The notes: generated by a model not told the origin, from the letters alone. Shown: positions 38,485 to 47,760, numbered from the stretch's first letter. The stretch: DNA of 64,000 nt from Mesorhizobium sp. (GCF_024710845.1 NZ_JANJTZ010000041.1:1-64000); one strand, 5' to 3'. Translations and numbers: made by a program.

Positions 38485-38859
38485 TCAGCGGTCGAAGACC
38501 AGCCGCGAATAGCCGAGGAAGGAAAAGGCCAGTGCCACCACCGAGGCGAGCACCAGCGCGACGATGACGGGCGTGTCGGGCATCGCCCAGAGGAAGGCGG
38601 AGTAAGCCAGATAGTTGATCACCGAGGTGGCGATGCCGACGCCGCCATAGCGCGCCCCTTCGACCGCGACGGGGCGAGACGAGGGGCCGAAGGTGATCAG
38701 CCGGTTGAGCAGCCAGGTGACGAGAAGCGCGAAGGCGATCGAGACGAGGCGGGCCGAATAGACGCCGAGCGGCGTTGAGGCAAGCATCAGCCACAACATG
38801 CCGGCGTCGGCGACGAAGCCGACCGTGCCGATCGCCAGGAAGCGCAGGAACCTCGTCAC
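38485..38859 (-). CDS. GtrA family membrane protein
   Basis: 124 residues with four transmembrane helices, the GtrA (PF04138) pattern: FLAIGTVGFVADAGMLWLML, then LVTWLLNRLITFGPSS and ARYGGVGIATSVINYLAYSAFLW. GtrA proteins are thought to flip polyprenyl-phosphate-linked sugars. GTG 38859 overlaps the glycosyltransferase stop (GTGA), so the two are translationally coupled. Together they form the first two components of a Gtr-like surface-glycan modification unit. Confidence 0.85.
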   Translation of the reverse strand: MTRFLRFLAIGTVGFVADAGMLWLMLASTPLGVYSARLVSIAFALLVTWLLNRLITFGPSSRPVAVEGARYGGVGIATSVINYLAYSAFLWAMPDTPVIVALVLASVVALAFSFLGYSRLVFDR

Positions 38860-39854
38860 ACGACGCGCACCTTGGCCGCGGCCTTGGTCGCGGCGGCTGG
38901 CAGCTTCACCGGCTCGGACCGCGCCGGGCCGTAGGACAGATAGACCATCCGCTTCTGCTCGGCGCGGCCGCGCGCCACCGAATCGAGGATCAGCCCGGTG
39001 ATGGCAAACAGCATCGACATCATCGCGAGCGCGATGGCCAACACCCAGGTCGGCATGCGCGGCACCAGGCCCGTCGCGAAGTATTCGGCGAGCACCGGCA
39101 CCATCAGCACGACGCTCGCCGCAAGGCACAACCCCGAGATCGCGCCGAAGAAGCGCACCGGCTGCGTCTCCTTCATCAGCATGGCGAACATCCAGAGGAT
39201 CTTCGCGCCGTCCCTGAAGGTCGAGAGCTTCGACGACGAGCCCTCCGGCCGGCGGCCGTAGTCGAGCGCGATCTCGACCACTGGCAGCTTCAGCATCGAG
39301 GCGTGCACCGACATCTCGGTCTCGATCTCGAAGCCGGCCGACACCGCCGGGAAGCTCTTCACGTAGCGGCGGGTGAACGCCCGGTAACCGGACAGGATGT
39401 CGGTGAAATCGCGCCCGAACAGGCGCTGGTAGATCGAATTGAACAGCCGGTTGCCGAAGGCGTGGCCGGTGCGCCCGGCGTCCTCGCCGACGCCGCGGCG
39501 GGTGCCCACCGCCATGTCGGCATGCTCCGTCAGCAGCGTGTTGATCAGCAGAGGCGCGTCCTCGGGCGCATAGGTGCCGTCGCCGTCGGCCATCACGTAG
39601 ATGTCGGCGTCGATGTCGGCGAACATGCGGCGCACGACATTGCCCTTGCCCTGGTGCGGCACGCGCACCACCTGCGCGCCGGCCGCCCGCGCTCGTAGCG
39701 CGGTCAGGTCGGTCGAGTTGTTGTCGAAGACGACGACGCGCGCGCCGGGCAGCGCCTCGCGGAAGCCGGCCACTACGCCTGCAATCGTCTTTTCCTCGTT
39801 GTAGCAGGGCAAAAGCACCGCCACCGACAGTCGGGTCGAGACGAGTTCGGTCAT
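38856..39854 (-). CDS. Family 2 glycosyltransferase, polyprenyl-phosphate sugar transferase type (GtrB/DPM1-like)
   Basis: 332 residues. GT2 catalytic domain at about 8-235: SVAVLLPCYNEEKTIAGVV, the metal-binding DGDGTY and the acceptor motif DILSGYRAF. Two C-terminal membrane helices (about 240-300) anchor it. This is the architecture of GtrB/DPM1-like enzymes that make undecaprenyl-phosphate sugar. ATG 39854 is used; an ATG 18 bases upstream is possible. It is divergent from the large membrane protein at 39947 with only 92 bases between. Confidence 0.87.
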   Translation of the reverse strand: MTELVSTRLSVAVLLPCYNEEKTIAGVVAGFREALPGARVVVFDNNSTDLTALRARAAGAQVVRVPHQGKGNVVRRMFADIDADIYVMADGDGTYAPEDAPLLINTLLTEHADMAVGTRRGVGEDAGRTGHAFGNRLFNSIYQRLFGRDFTDILSGYRAFTRRYVKSFPAVSAGFEIETEMSVHASMLKLPVVEIALDYGRRPEGSSSKLSTFRDGAKILWMFAMLMKETQPVRFFGAISGLCLAASVVLMVPVLAEYFATGLVPRMPTWVLAIALAMMSMLFAITGLILDSVARGRAEQKRMVYLSYGPARSEPVKLPAAATKAAAKVRVV

Positions 39855-39946
39855 GACTGGGCTCCGAGGCACGCGGGACGCGGCGCTTTACTGTCTATTG
39901 ACGCGGTTAAGGCTAGGTTTAGGGCGAGCGCCGGGGACCATCTTTC

Positions 39947-41740
39947 TTGACCGACATCGCATCGAAACCGCAGCCGGGCAGCCTCCGGGGAACCTTGCGC
40001 ACCGATCTGCTGGCCGCGCTCGCAATTGTCGCCTTCGGCATCCTGCTCGGCGCTTCCGACGGCTTTTCGCGGCTGTCGGATGCGCAGGGCGACAATGACA
40101 GCCTGCTGCGCCTTGTCGGAGTGCGCGATCTTCTCGCCGGCCAGGGCTGGTTCGATCCGTTCCAGTATCGCATGGGCCCGCAAGGCGGGTTCGCCATGCA
40201 TTGGTCGCGACTGGTCGACGCGCCCATCGCGGCGATCGTTCTCGTCGCCGGCTGGGCGACCGGCAGCCGAGAGCTCGGCGAGAGCGTGGCGCGGGTGCTG
40301 TGGCCCTCGCTGCTCCTCGGCATGGGAACGCTCCTCGTCGTCCGCGCGGCGCGGGTCGCCTACGGGCCGGAGGCGGCATTTCCGGCCACCGTCGTCGGCG
40401 CTCTGGCGCTGGTCTCGACCGGCGTCTTCCAGCCGGGCGCGATCGACCATCACAACGTCCAGTTCGTGCTGACGCTCGGCATGGGGCTCGGTCTTCTGGG
40501 CGGAAGTTTCGGCGCAGCGGTGCTGGCCGGCGCCTGTGCCGCGCTGACCCTGGCGATCGGCATGGAGACCTTGCCCTATGTCGCGGTTGGAGGCGCCATC
40601 GCGGCGGGGCTCTTCCTCGTCAGGGGCGAACGCGGCACCGCCGCCGGCTTCGGGCTGGGTTTTGCCGCCGTCGCCGCGGCAGCCTTCGTCGCGACGATCC
40701 CGCCGGCGCGCTGGGGTCAGCCCGCCTGCGACGCCTATTCGGTCGCGCAGGCCTCGGTCGCGATCCTCGCCGGCCTCGGCCTCGCCGCCGTCGCCGCGCT
40801 CGGCAGGCTCGCTGACACTGGGAGCCGCCGACTGATCGCTCTGGGACTGCTCGGCGCGGCGGTCGCGGCGCTCCTCGTCCTTGCCTTTCCGCACTGCCTC
40901 GCAGACCCCTATGCCGGCCTCGATCCGCGGCTGAAGCGCTTCTGGCTCGACGGCGTCACCGAAGCCCAGCCGGTGTTCGCGATCGCCGCGAAGGACCCGG
41001 CGATGCTGCTGACATGGTATGCGACGCCGCTGCTTGGCCTGATCGTCGTCGCCGCGACGATCGCGCGCAGCGGCATCCGGCGCGCCGACGCCATCGTCGG
41101 GGCGCTGCTGCTGGCGGCATTCCTCGTCTCGGTCTGGCAGGTGCGCGGCGCGGTCTTCGCCGTGGCGCTGGCGACGATCCCGCTCTCGGGCTGGATCGCG
41201 CGGCGGCGTGCGGCGGCATCGCTCTCACGCTCCCGCGGCGCCACGCTGGCGCTGGCGGCATCGTGGATCCTCTCTTTCAACGCCGTGTGGAGCGCGGCAG
41301 GCGACAGGGTCTTTGCCCCGTCGCTCCCGTCGGACGCGGCCGGGGGCGCGAAGTCGACCAGCGCGTGCTACCGGTCGGGCGACTACGCCGCCCTTTCCAC
41401 CCTTCCCGCGGCCACCGTGCTCTCCGTCTCCAATCTCGGCTCGGCCATCCTCGCCTGGACGCCGCACCGGGCGCTTGCCGGTTCCTATCACCGCAACGTC
41501 GACGGCAATCTCGCAGCGCTCGACATGTTGATGGCCACAACCGCGGATGCGGAGCATCGGAGCCGCGCGAACAAGGTCGGCATCGTCGCCGTTTGTCCCG
41601 GAAACTCAGAGACCACGCTGCTCGCGAAAGCGGCGCCGGACGGGCTGCTCGCCGCGCTGAACCGAGCCGAAATTCCCGCCTGGCTGGAGCCGATTGGCGG
41701 CGGGCCGACGCTCCAACTTTATCGCGTCAGGCCCGACTGA
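39947..41740 (+). CDS. Large multi-pass membrane protein, GT-C glycosyltransferase-like
   Basis: 597 residues, about 12 hydrophobic helices and a ~130-residue C-terminal extracytoplasmic domain. The first large loop reads GDNDSLLRLVGVRDLLAGQGWFDPFQYRMGPQ and ends MHWSRLVDAP; a second loop has GAIDHHNVQFVL. Acidic residues in the first loop and a DHHN motif are what one expects of lipid-phosphate-sugar-dependent GT-C enzymes such as Stt3/PglB-like or PMT-like proteins. The divergent gtrA-gtrB pair supports a shared glycan pathway. TTG 39947 is the likely start (GGGGA upstream). Family-level assignment only. Confidence 0.65.
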   Translation: MTDIASKPQPGSLRGTLRTDLLAALAIVAFGILLGASDGFSRLSDAQGDNDSLLRLVGVRDLLAGQGWFDPFQYRMGPQGGFAMHWSRLVDAPIAAIVLVAGWATGSRELGESVARVLWPSLLLGMGTLLVVRAARVAYGPEAAFPATVVGALALVSTGVFQPGAIDHHNVQFVLTLGMGLGLLGGSFGAAVLAGACAALTLAIGMETLPYVAVGGAIAAGLFLVRGERGTAAGFGLGFAAVAAAAFVATIPPARWGQPACDAYSVAQASVAILAGLGLAAVAALGRLADTGSRRLIALGLLGAAVAALLVLAFPHCLADPYAGLDPRLKRFWLDGVTEAQPVFAIAAKDPAMLLTWYATPLLGLIVVAATIARSGIRRADAIVGALLLAAFLVSVWQVRGAVFAVALATIPLSGWIARRRAAASLSRSRGATLALAASWILSFNAVWSAAGDRVFAPSLPSDAAGGAKSTSACYRSGDYAALSTLPAATVLSVSNLGSAILAWTPHRALAGSYHRNVDGNLAALDMLMATTADAEHRSRANKVGIVAVCPGNSETTLLAKAAPDGLLAALNRAEIPAWLEPIGGGPTLQLYRVRPD

Positions 41741-41797
41741 TCGCCTGTTCACAAAATCGTTATCAGAGATACCCTTCCTCAACTGTTTTGGGGCATA

Positions 41798-43174
41798 GTG
41801 AGGCTGAATCATCTGCTCACGGAAGACATGCCCGGACCAACCGGCTCCATACAGACGGGAAAAGACCCGGCGGATCTCGTCTATACGGATCCGCTCACCG
41901 GGCTCGGCAACCAGCGCCGATTCGTCGACAAGGTGGAACGGTTGAAGGCCGAGCGCTCAGAAGACCCGGCGCCGTTCACCATCGGCATCATCGATCTCGA
42001 CGGCTTCAAGCCGATCAACGACCTGTTCGGGCGTCATGCCGGGGATCATATCCTGATGCAGGTCGGCATGCGGCTCAGGGCAGCGATGGACCAGAATTCG
42101 ACCGTCACGCGCCTCGGCGCCGACGAGTTCGGCTTTCTCCTGCCCATGACCTTTTCCGAGCAGGCGGCCGATGCCCAGGCGCAGACGCTGATCGAGATCC
42201 TCTCCGCACCCTATGACGTCGGCGACCGCACGGCACGCCTGTCGGCCTCCGTGGGCTGCGCGCTTTACTACGGCGACCAGACCGCCGAGGACCTGATCAG
42301 CAAGGCCGAGACAGCGCTCTACCACGCCAAGCGTTCCGGCCGCGGCAAGGTCGTCGTCTACACACACCAGATGGAGGAGGCGGCCAAGCGCGTCACCCGC
42401 ATCGAACAGGCGTTGCGGCGGGCGGTGGCGGCGGGAGAGGTCGAGCCGTATTTCCAGCCGATCGTCGACCTGCGCACCCGCGAGACGATCGGCTTCGAGA
42501 CGCTTGCCCGCTGGACCGACGACGATCTGGGCGTCGTGCCGCCCTCGGTATTCATTCCGATCGCCGAGGAGCGCGGCATCATCGGCCCGCTGTCGCAGCT
42601 TGTGCTGCGCAAGGCGACAACGGCCGCGAGCAGCTGGCCGGAGCAACTGTTCCTGTCCTTCAACCTGTCGCCGTCCCAGCTCGTCGACCAGAACACCGGC
42701 CTGCACATAAGGTCCATCCTCGCCGAGACGGGCTTCGACTCGCACCGGCTGGAGATCGAAATCACCGAAACCGGCATGATGACGGACCCGATCTCGGCCG
42801 AGAAGATCGTCAACGACCTGCGCGGCGTCGGTATCCGCATCTCGCTCGACGATTTCGGCACCGGCCAGTCGTCGCTCGGCCGCCTGCGCGACTTCCATTT
42901 CGACAAGCTCAAGATTGACCGCGCCTTTGTCGCTTCGATCCTCGAGGACCGGCCCTCGCAGCACATCATCCGCGCCATCCTCGCCATGTGCGACGGGCTC
43001 GGCATGGAGGTGGTGGCCGAAGGCATCGAGGAGGAAGCGCAGGTGGCGAAACTCCTCCAGTTCGGCTGCGGCGGCGGCCAGGGCTACCTGTTCGGACGGC
43101 CCGTCGACGATGCCGCCACGCGGGAATATCTGCGCCGCACGACCGTCGCGGCACCGCGCGCCCACGCCGGCTGA
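41798..43174 (+). CDS. GGDEF-EAL domain cyclic-di-GMP protein
   Basis: 458 residues, cytoplasmic, no sensor domain. GGDEF domain at about 25-190 carries GADEF (107-111) in place of GGDEF and lacks an RxxD inhibitory site, so cyclase activity is doubtful. The EAL domain at 200-445 reads ETL (234-236) but keeps the catalytic set E234, N289, E324, D351, D352, K372 and E408, so phosphodiesterase activity is plausible. GTG 41798 is used; ATG 41828 with GGAAG just upstream is an alternative start. Confidence 0.88.
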   Translation: MRLNHLLTEDMPGPTGSIQTGKDPADLVYTDPLTGLGNQRRFVDKVERLKAERSEDPAPFTIGIIDLDGFKPINDLFGRHAGDHILMQVGMRLRAAMDQNSTVTRLGADEFGFLLPMTFSEQAADAQAQTLIEILSAPYDVGDRTARLSASVGCALYYGDQTAEDLISKAETALYHAKRSGRGKVVVYTHQMEEAAKRVTRIEQALRRAVAAGEVEPYFQPIVDLRTRETIGFETLARWTDDDLGVVPPSVFIPIAEERGIIGPLSQLVLRKATTAASSWPEQLFLSFNLSPSQLVDQNTGLHIRSILAETGFDSHRLEIEITETGMMTDPISAEKIVNDLRGVGIRISLDDFGTGQSSLGRLRDFHFDKLKIDRAFVASILEDRPSQHIIRAILAMCDGLGMEVVAEGIEEEAQVAKLLQFGCGGGQGYLFGRPVDDAATREYLRRTTVAAPRAHAG

Positions 43175-43264
43175 AGTCGTCTTCCCGTCGGCCGCCCGCA
43201 CAGGGGCCTTGTCTGTGCGCCGCCTTTCCCCGATACATTCGCGCCGGGAGAAGGAGCTTCACAC

Positions 43265-44032
43265 ATGGCAGTCACGGCGGTCTTCCCGGACCTGAGGGGC
43301 AAACCCGTCCTCATCACCGGCGGCGGATCGGGCATCGGCGCGGCGTTGACCGAAGGATTCCTCCGGCAGGGTTCGAAGGTCGCCTTCATCGACATCGCCG
43401 ACGGGCCGAGCACTGCCCTTTGTGACCGGCTGGAGCGGGAGACGGGCGCGCGGCCGCTCTATCTTAGAGCCGACCTGCGCGACATCGATGCGCTGCAGGC
43501 CGCCATTCACCAGGCCGAGACGACGCACGGCCCGGCGCTGGTGCTGATCAACAACGCCGCCCGCGACGACCGGCACGACATCGCCTCGGTGACGTCCGAG
43601 TTCTGGGACGCCAACCAGGCGGTCAACCTCAAGCCGCACTTCTTCACCGCGCAGGCGGTCGCCGAGGGCATGAAGAAGGCCGGCACCGGCTCGATCATCA
43701 ATTTCACCTCGACCTCGTTCATGATCAATCTCGGCACCTTGCCGTCCTATACCGCCGCCAAGGCCGGCATCATCGGCCTGACCAAGGGGCTCGCCGGCGC
43801 GCTCGGCAGGCACGGCATCCGCGTCAACGCGATCGCGCCCGGCTGGGTGATGACCGAGCGCCAGCGCGAGCTCTGGGTGACCGAGGAGGCGCTCGCCGCC
43901 CATGTCGCCAAGCAGTGCATCCCCGAGGTGATGAAGCCCGACGACATCGTCGGGCCATGCCTGTTCCTCGCCTCCGACGCCTCGCGCATGCTCACCGCCC
44001 AGACGATGATCGTCGACGGGGGTTTCCTGTGA
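43265..44032 (+). CDS. SDR-family sugar dehydrogenase (galactose 1-dehydrogenase-like)
   Basis: 255-residue classical SDR: TGGGSGIGAALTEG, NNAARDD, catalytic Ser in FTSTSF and YTAAKAG, and RVNAIAPGWVMTERQ. Position one in a four-gene operon with dgoK, dgoA and a lactonase implies oxidation of D-galactose (or a related aldose) to the lactone, the first step of the De Ley-Doudoroff pathway; the substrate is inferred from context. GGGAGAAGGAG precedes the start. It overlaps dgoK by GTGA. Confidence 0.87.
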   Translation: MAVTAVFPDLRGKPVLITGGGSGIGAALTEGFLRQGSKVAFIDIADGPSTALCDRLERETGARPLYLRADLRDIDALQAAIHQAETTHGPALVLINNAARDDRHDIASVTSEFWDANQAVNLKPHFFTAQAVAEGMKKAGTGSIINFTSTSFMINLGTLPSYTAAKAGIIGLTKGLAGALGRHGIRVNAIAPGWVMTERQRELWVTEEALAAHVAKQCIPEVMKPDDIVGPCLFLASDASRMLTAQTMIVDGGFL

Positions 44033-44958
44033 CCTCGCCGGCGGTGCTCGCGGCCGTCGACTGGGGCACGTCCAACCTGCGCGTCTGGCTGCTCGACGCG
44101 GCGGGCGACGTGATCGCCGAACGCAAGTCGGGCGAGGGCATGTCGAGCGCCGGCGCGAAGGGTTTTGCCAACGTGCTCGAAGAGCACCTCGCCGCCATGA
44201 GCGCACCCGAAGGCCTGCCGGCGATCGTCTGCGGCATGGCCGGCGCCCGCCAGGGCTGGGTCGAGGCGGGCTATCTCGACCTGCCGGCCCGGATCTCCGA
44301 TTTCGCAAAGGCTGCAACACCGGCGCCCGGCGCGCGTCGCGCGGTCCATATCCTGCCCGGCCTCGCCCAGCGCAGCGCGGCGCATCCCGACGTGATGCGG
44401 GGCGAGGAGACGCAGATCGCCGGCGCGGATCTCGGCGGCGGGACCCATTTCGTCTGCATGCCGGGCACGCATTCCAAATGGGTCCGCGTCGAGGACGGCG
44501 CGGTCGCCAGCTTCCATACCGCCATGACCGGCGAACTGTTCCACGTGCTCGCCAGCCAGTCCATCCTTCGCCATTCGCTCGGCGATGCGCCGGATGCCGG
44601 CGCTCCGACGGCGGCCGCTTTCAAGACTGCCCTCGAGGAAATGTTGGCGCATCCCGAACGCCTCACTTCCGCGCTTTTCGCCATCCGCGCCGGCGGGCTG
44701 CTTGGCAATGTCCCGGCCGGGGATGCCGCGGCGACGCTGTCAGGCCTGCTGATCGGCGCCGAGATCGCGGGTGCGGTGTCCGCATCCCCCGGCATGCATG
44801 TCGTCACGCTCGTCGCTTCCGGCGGCATGGCGAAGCGCTATGCGGCGGCGCTGGCCACCGCCGGCCTCCTGGTCAATCTCGTCGATGCCGACGCCGCGGT
44901 GCGCAAGGGCCTGTTCGAGGCCGGCCGCCGGCTCTACCTTTCGGGAGCCTCCGCATGA
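44029..44958 (+). CDS. dgoK: 2-dehydro-3-deoxygalactonokinase
   Basis: Phosphorylates 2-keto-3-deoxygalactonate at C6. 309 residues from GTG 44029 (TSPAVLAAVDWGTSNLRVWLL), the ASKHA-type phosphate-binding N-terminus of DgoK, with GGGTHFVCMPGTHSKWVRV and the TGELFHVLASQSIL segment in the middle. The start codon overlaps the SDR stop, and the end overlaps dgoA by ATGA. Both junctions show tight co-translation. Confidence 0.92.
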   Translation: MTSPAVLAAVDWGTSNLRVWLLDAAGDVIAERKSGEGMSSAGAKGFANVLEEHLAAMSAPEGLPAIVCGMAGARQGWVEAGYLDLPARISDFAKAATPAPGARRAVHILPGLAQRSAAHPDVMRGEETQIAGADLGGGTHFVCMPGTHSKWVRVEDGAVASFHTAMTGELFHVLASQSILRHSLGDAPDAGAPTAAAFKTALEEMLAHPERLTSALFAIRAGGLLGNVPAGDAAATLSGLLIGAEIAGAVSASPGMHVVTLVASGGMAKRYAAALATAGLLVNLVDADAAVRKGLFEAGRRLYLSGASA

Positions 44959-45596
44959 GCACGACCGTCCCCTGGCCCAAGCTCAAGCGCGATCTCGTCG
45001 CCATCCTGCGCGGCGTGACGCCCCGCGAGATCGCCGGCATCGGCGAGGCGATCCACGAGGCCGGCATCGACGCGATCGAGGTGCCGCTCAACTCCCCCGA
45101 TCCTTTCCGCTCGATCGAAACGCTTGCGAAACGGTTGCCCCTGGCGCTGGTCGGGGCGGGCACGGTGGTCAGAGCGGACGACGTCGAATGCCTGCACGAA
45201 GCCGGCGGGCAACTGCTCGTCTCGCCCAATGTCGATCCCGACATCCTCGCTCGCGCGAGCAGTTTCGGCATGGTCACGATGCCCGGCGTCTTCACCGCCA
45301 CCGAAGCCTTCCTCGCGCATCATTCCGGCGCCTCGGCACTGAAGTTCTTCCCGGCCAGCGTGCTCGGCCCAGCCGGCATCTCGGCGCTCAAGGCGGTCTT
45401 GCCGCGCGAGGTGGTTGTCGGCGTCGTTGGCGGCGTGTCGGACACCGATTTCGCGGCCTATGCGAAAGTCGGCGTCACCGCCTTCGGCCTCGGCTCCAGC
45501 CTCTACAAGCCTGGTCTCGACCATGTGGAGGTAGGCAAGCGCGCGAAGGCCGCGGTCGCCGCCTACGACGCGGTCTTCGGGGGACGGCATGAGTAG
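44955..45596 (+). CDS. dgoA: 2-dehydro-3-deoxy-6-phosphogalactonate aldolase
   Basis: Class I aldolase, 213 residues, cleaving KDPGal to pyruvate and glyceraldehyde-3-phosphate. KDPG-aldolase family motifs: LVAILRGVTP (R19), IEVPLNSPDP (E42) and the Schiff-base K130 in SALKFFPAS; VGAGTV and GLGSSLYKPG are phosphate-binding loops. The IEVPLNSP variant is that of DgoA rather than Eda. It overlaps dgoK by 4 bases and the lactonase by 8. Confidence 0.93.
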   Translation: MSTTVPWPKLKRDLVAILRGVTPREIAGIGEAIHEAGIDAIEVPLNSPDPFRSIETLAKRLPLALVGAGTVVRADDVECLHEAGGQLLVSPNVDPDILARASSFGMVTMPGVFTATEAFLAHHSGASALKFFPASVLGPAGISALKAVLPREVVVGVVGGVSDTDFAAYAKVGVTAFGLGSSLYKPGLDHVEVGKRAKAAVAAYDAVFGGRHE

Positions 45597-46461
45597 AGCG
45601 ACGACACTCTCCGACATCGTCTGCAATCTCGGCGAAGGTCCGACCTACGACGCGGCGACCGACACGATCTATTGGTTCGACATCCTCGGGCGGCGGCTGC
45701 TGGAGAAGACGTATCCTCACGGCAAGACGCTCGTCCACGACCTGCCGCTGATGGCCAGCGCCCTGTTCCGCATCGACGCCGGCCGCCAGCTCCTTTGGAC
45801 CGAAACGGGTTTCCACATCCGCGACCGCGCCACCGGCGAACTCACCCTCCACACGCCTGTCGAGGCCGACAACCCGGCGACCCGCTCCAACGACGCGCGC
45901 GCCCATCCCTGCGGCTCGGTCTGGGCCGGCACGATGGGCAAGAAGGCCGAGAAGCACGCCGGCGCCATCTACTGGTTCCGCAAGGGCGAGGTGCGCATCC
46001 TCTTCCCCGACATTTCCATCCCCAATTCGATCTGCTTTTCCCCCGACGGCGCGACCGGCTATTTCGCCGACACGGCCAAGAACATCCTGTTCCGCGTCGC
46101 CTGCGATCCCTTGACCGGCCTGCCGACGGGAAAACCGGAAGTGCTGCTCGACCATCGCGGCAAGCCTGGCGGCATCGACGGCTCGGTGTGCGACGCCGAC
46201 GGCGTCATCTGGAACGCGCGCTGGGGATCTTCGTGCGTCGATGCTTACGCATCCGACGGAACGCATCTGCGCAGCGTTGCCGTTCCCGCCACCCAGTCCT
46301 CCTGCCCCGCCTTCGTCGGCAGGGATTTTTCCCGCCTCGCCGTCACCACCGCCTGCGAGGGCATGGACGAGGGGGCGCGCCGCGCCGACCCGGGCGCCGG
46401 GATGCTCTACCTCCTCGACGTAGAGGTCAAAGGCCGCGCCGAGCCGGACGTGCTGATCTGA
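45589..46461 (+). CDS. SMP-30/gluconolactonase family lactonase
   Basis: 290-residue six-bladed propeller enzyme hydrolysing sugar lactones. Metal-site residues: E16 in LGEGPTYD, the Asn in SIPNSICFSPDG and the Asp in GGIDGSVCDADG; NDARAHPCGSVWAGTM is the substrate loop. In context it should open galactono-lactone made by the SDR, between steps one and three of the pathway. Starts 8 bases before the dgoA stop. The missing step is galactonate dehydratase, not encoded in this window. Confidence 0.9.
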   Translation: MSRATTLSDIVCNLGEGPTYDAATDTIYWFDILGRRLLEKTYPHGKTLVHDLPLMASALFRIDAGRQLLWTETGFHIRDRATGELTLHTPVEADNPATRSNDARAHPCGSVWAGTMGKKAEKHAGAIYWFRKGEVRILFPDISIPNSICFSPDGATGYFADTAKNILFRVACDPLTGLPTGKPEVLLDHRGKPGGIDGSVCDADGVIWNARWGSSCVDAYASDGTHLRSVAVPATQSSCPAFVGRDFSRLAVTTACEGMDEGARRADPGAGMLYLLDVEVKGRAEPDVLI

Positions 46462-46584
46462 GCAGGCGCGCATGTCGCGCGGGCAGGCGCGAATGGTCGA
46501 TTTTCCGCAAGCCTTTCGCCGCGCCGGCGCGCTCCTTGGGCAGGCTGACCACCATCGATCCGGCCTCTCGCAACGGACGTCCCC

Positions 46585-47640
46585 ATGACCTCGCGCGGTG
46601 AATTGCTCTTCGTCTTCGAACCGGAGGAAGCCTGCCGGGTCCGCCTGCGGGCGCACGGCTTTTCGGCGCAGCGCGCGCTCGAAATCTCCTCCTACCTGGC
46701 GCAGTCGACCGACATCCCGCCGGAGCTTCCAGCCTTCGCCGCCGCCTGCGCCGCGCGCGGCGTCACCTTCACGCCGGTCGAACTCGACGACGCACCCTCG
46801 GCCATCGCGGCGCGCGACCCGGCGCGCACGCTGGTCTGGACCATCTCCGACGGCATCGCCTATTACCGAGGCGGCGCCGCGCCCGCGCTCGCGCGTCTCG
46901 CCGGCATGCGCACGATCGGCAGCGACGATTCGCTTTTCGCGCTGTGCCAGGACAAGTTCCGCTCCGGCGCGGTGCTGCGCGCGCTCGGCGTGCCGACGCC
47001 GGGCTGCGGCCTTGCGCGGGACGGTCGGTGGATCGCCGAGCCGCCGCCGTCCGCGCTCGGCTGGTTCGTCAAGCCGAACCGGCTCGGCTCCAAGATCGGC
47101 ATCTGGGTGGATTCGCGGGCCGCCACCCTCGACCATGCCCTCGATCTCTCCCGCCGCATCTTCGAAGCCTATCGCGACGACGCGGTGGTTCAGCCCTACG
47201 TGCCGGGCCGCAACGTGCGCGCCAGCTATCTTGCCGTCGAGCCGGATGCCGGCCCCGACGCGCTTGCCGCCGTCTTCGTCGAGTCCGGCGCCGATTTCCA
47301 GACCATGGAAGACAGCCTCGCTCTCTACGGCGAGACCGGCGACGCGGCGAAGGCGTCGGGCGTCTATGTCGAGCCGGTGCTGGAGCAGGTCGGTGCGACG
47401 CAGCCGGAAGCGGAGGCCAGGATCCGCGCCGTTGCCGCGCGGCTGATCGAAGGCCTCGGCCTGCGCGACGTCTTCTCGATGGACTTCCGCGTCGAGCCCG
47501 ACGACGAAGTCCATCTTATCGAGTTCGAGATCTGTCCCGGCCTGCCCTGCTTCGACTTCCGCGACTATCTCCGCCGCCGCTGGAGCCTGACGCTCGCCGA
47601 GGCCATCGCCGCGACCGCGGCCGCCCGCCTCGCCGGCTAG
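46585..47640 (+). CDS. ATP-grasp domain protein (D-Ala-D-Ala ligase-like)
   Basis: 351 residues. An N-terminal alpha/beta domain of about 105 residues is followed by an ATP-grasp core: CQDKFRSGAVLRALGVPTPGCG, the ATP-binding WFVKPNRLGSKIGIWVDSR, VVQPYVPGRNVRASYL and the metal-binding tail VHLIEFEICPGLPCFDFRDY. It resembles D-alanine-D-alanine ligase but lacks its usual N-terminus, so it probably joins a different carboxylate-amine pair. No partner genes indicate the substrate. Confidence 0.75.
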   Translation: MTSRGELLFVFEPEEACRVRLRAHGFSAQRALEISSYLAQSTDIPPELPAFAAACAARGVTFTPVELDDAPSAIAARDPARTLVWTISDGIAYYRGGAAPALARLAGMRTIGSDDSLFALCQDKFRSGAVLRALGVPTPGCGLARDGRWIAEPPPSALGWFVKPNRLGSKIGIWVDSRAATLDHALDLSRRIFEAYRDDAVVQPYVPGRNVRASYLAVEPDAGPDALAAVFVESGADFQTMEDSLALYGETGDAAKASGVYVEPVLEQVGATQPEAEARIRAVAARLIEGLGLRDVFSMDFRVEPDDEVHLIEFEICPGLPCFDFRDYLRRRWSLTLAEAIAATAAARLAG

Positions 47641-47650
47641 GCCAAACGTC

Positions 47651-47688
47651 CGTCATTCCGGGGCCGCGCAGCGGAACCCGGAATGACG
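47651..47688. repeat. Palindromic intergenic repeat (REP-like)
   Basis: CGTCATTCCGGG (47651-47662) and CCCGGAATGACG (47677-47688) form a perfect 12-base-pair inverted repeat with a 14-base loop. The sequence type is a common dispersed palindrome in rhizobial genomes. It directly follows the ATP-grasp stop and could end its mRNA, though no T tract is present. Confidence 0.7.
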
Positions 47689-47760
47689 CCCTGTTCGTTC
47701 TCGGTCGCGGAACCCGGTGCCACCTCTGCGCATTGCAGTCGCAATCTGGAGGAGTTCGTC

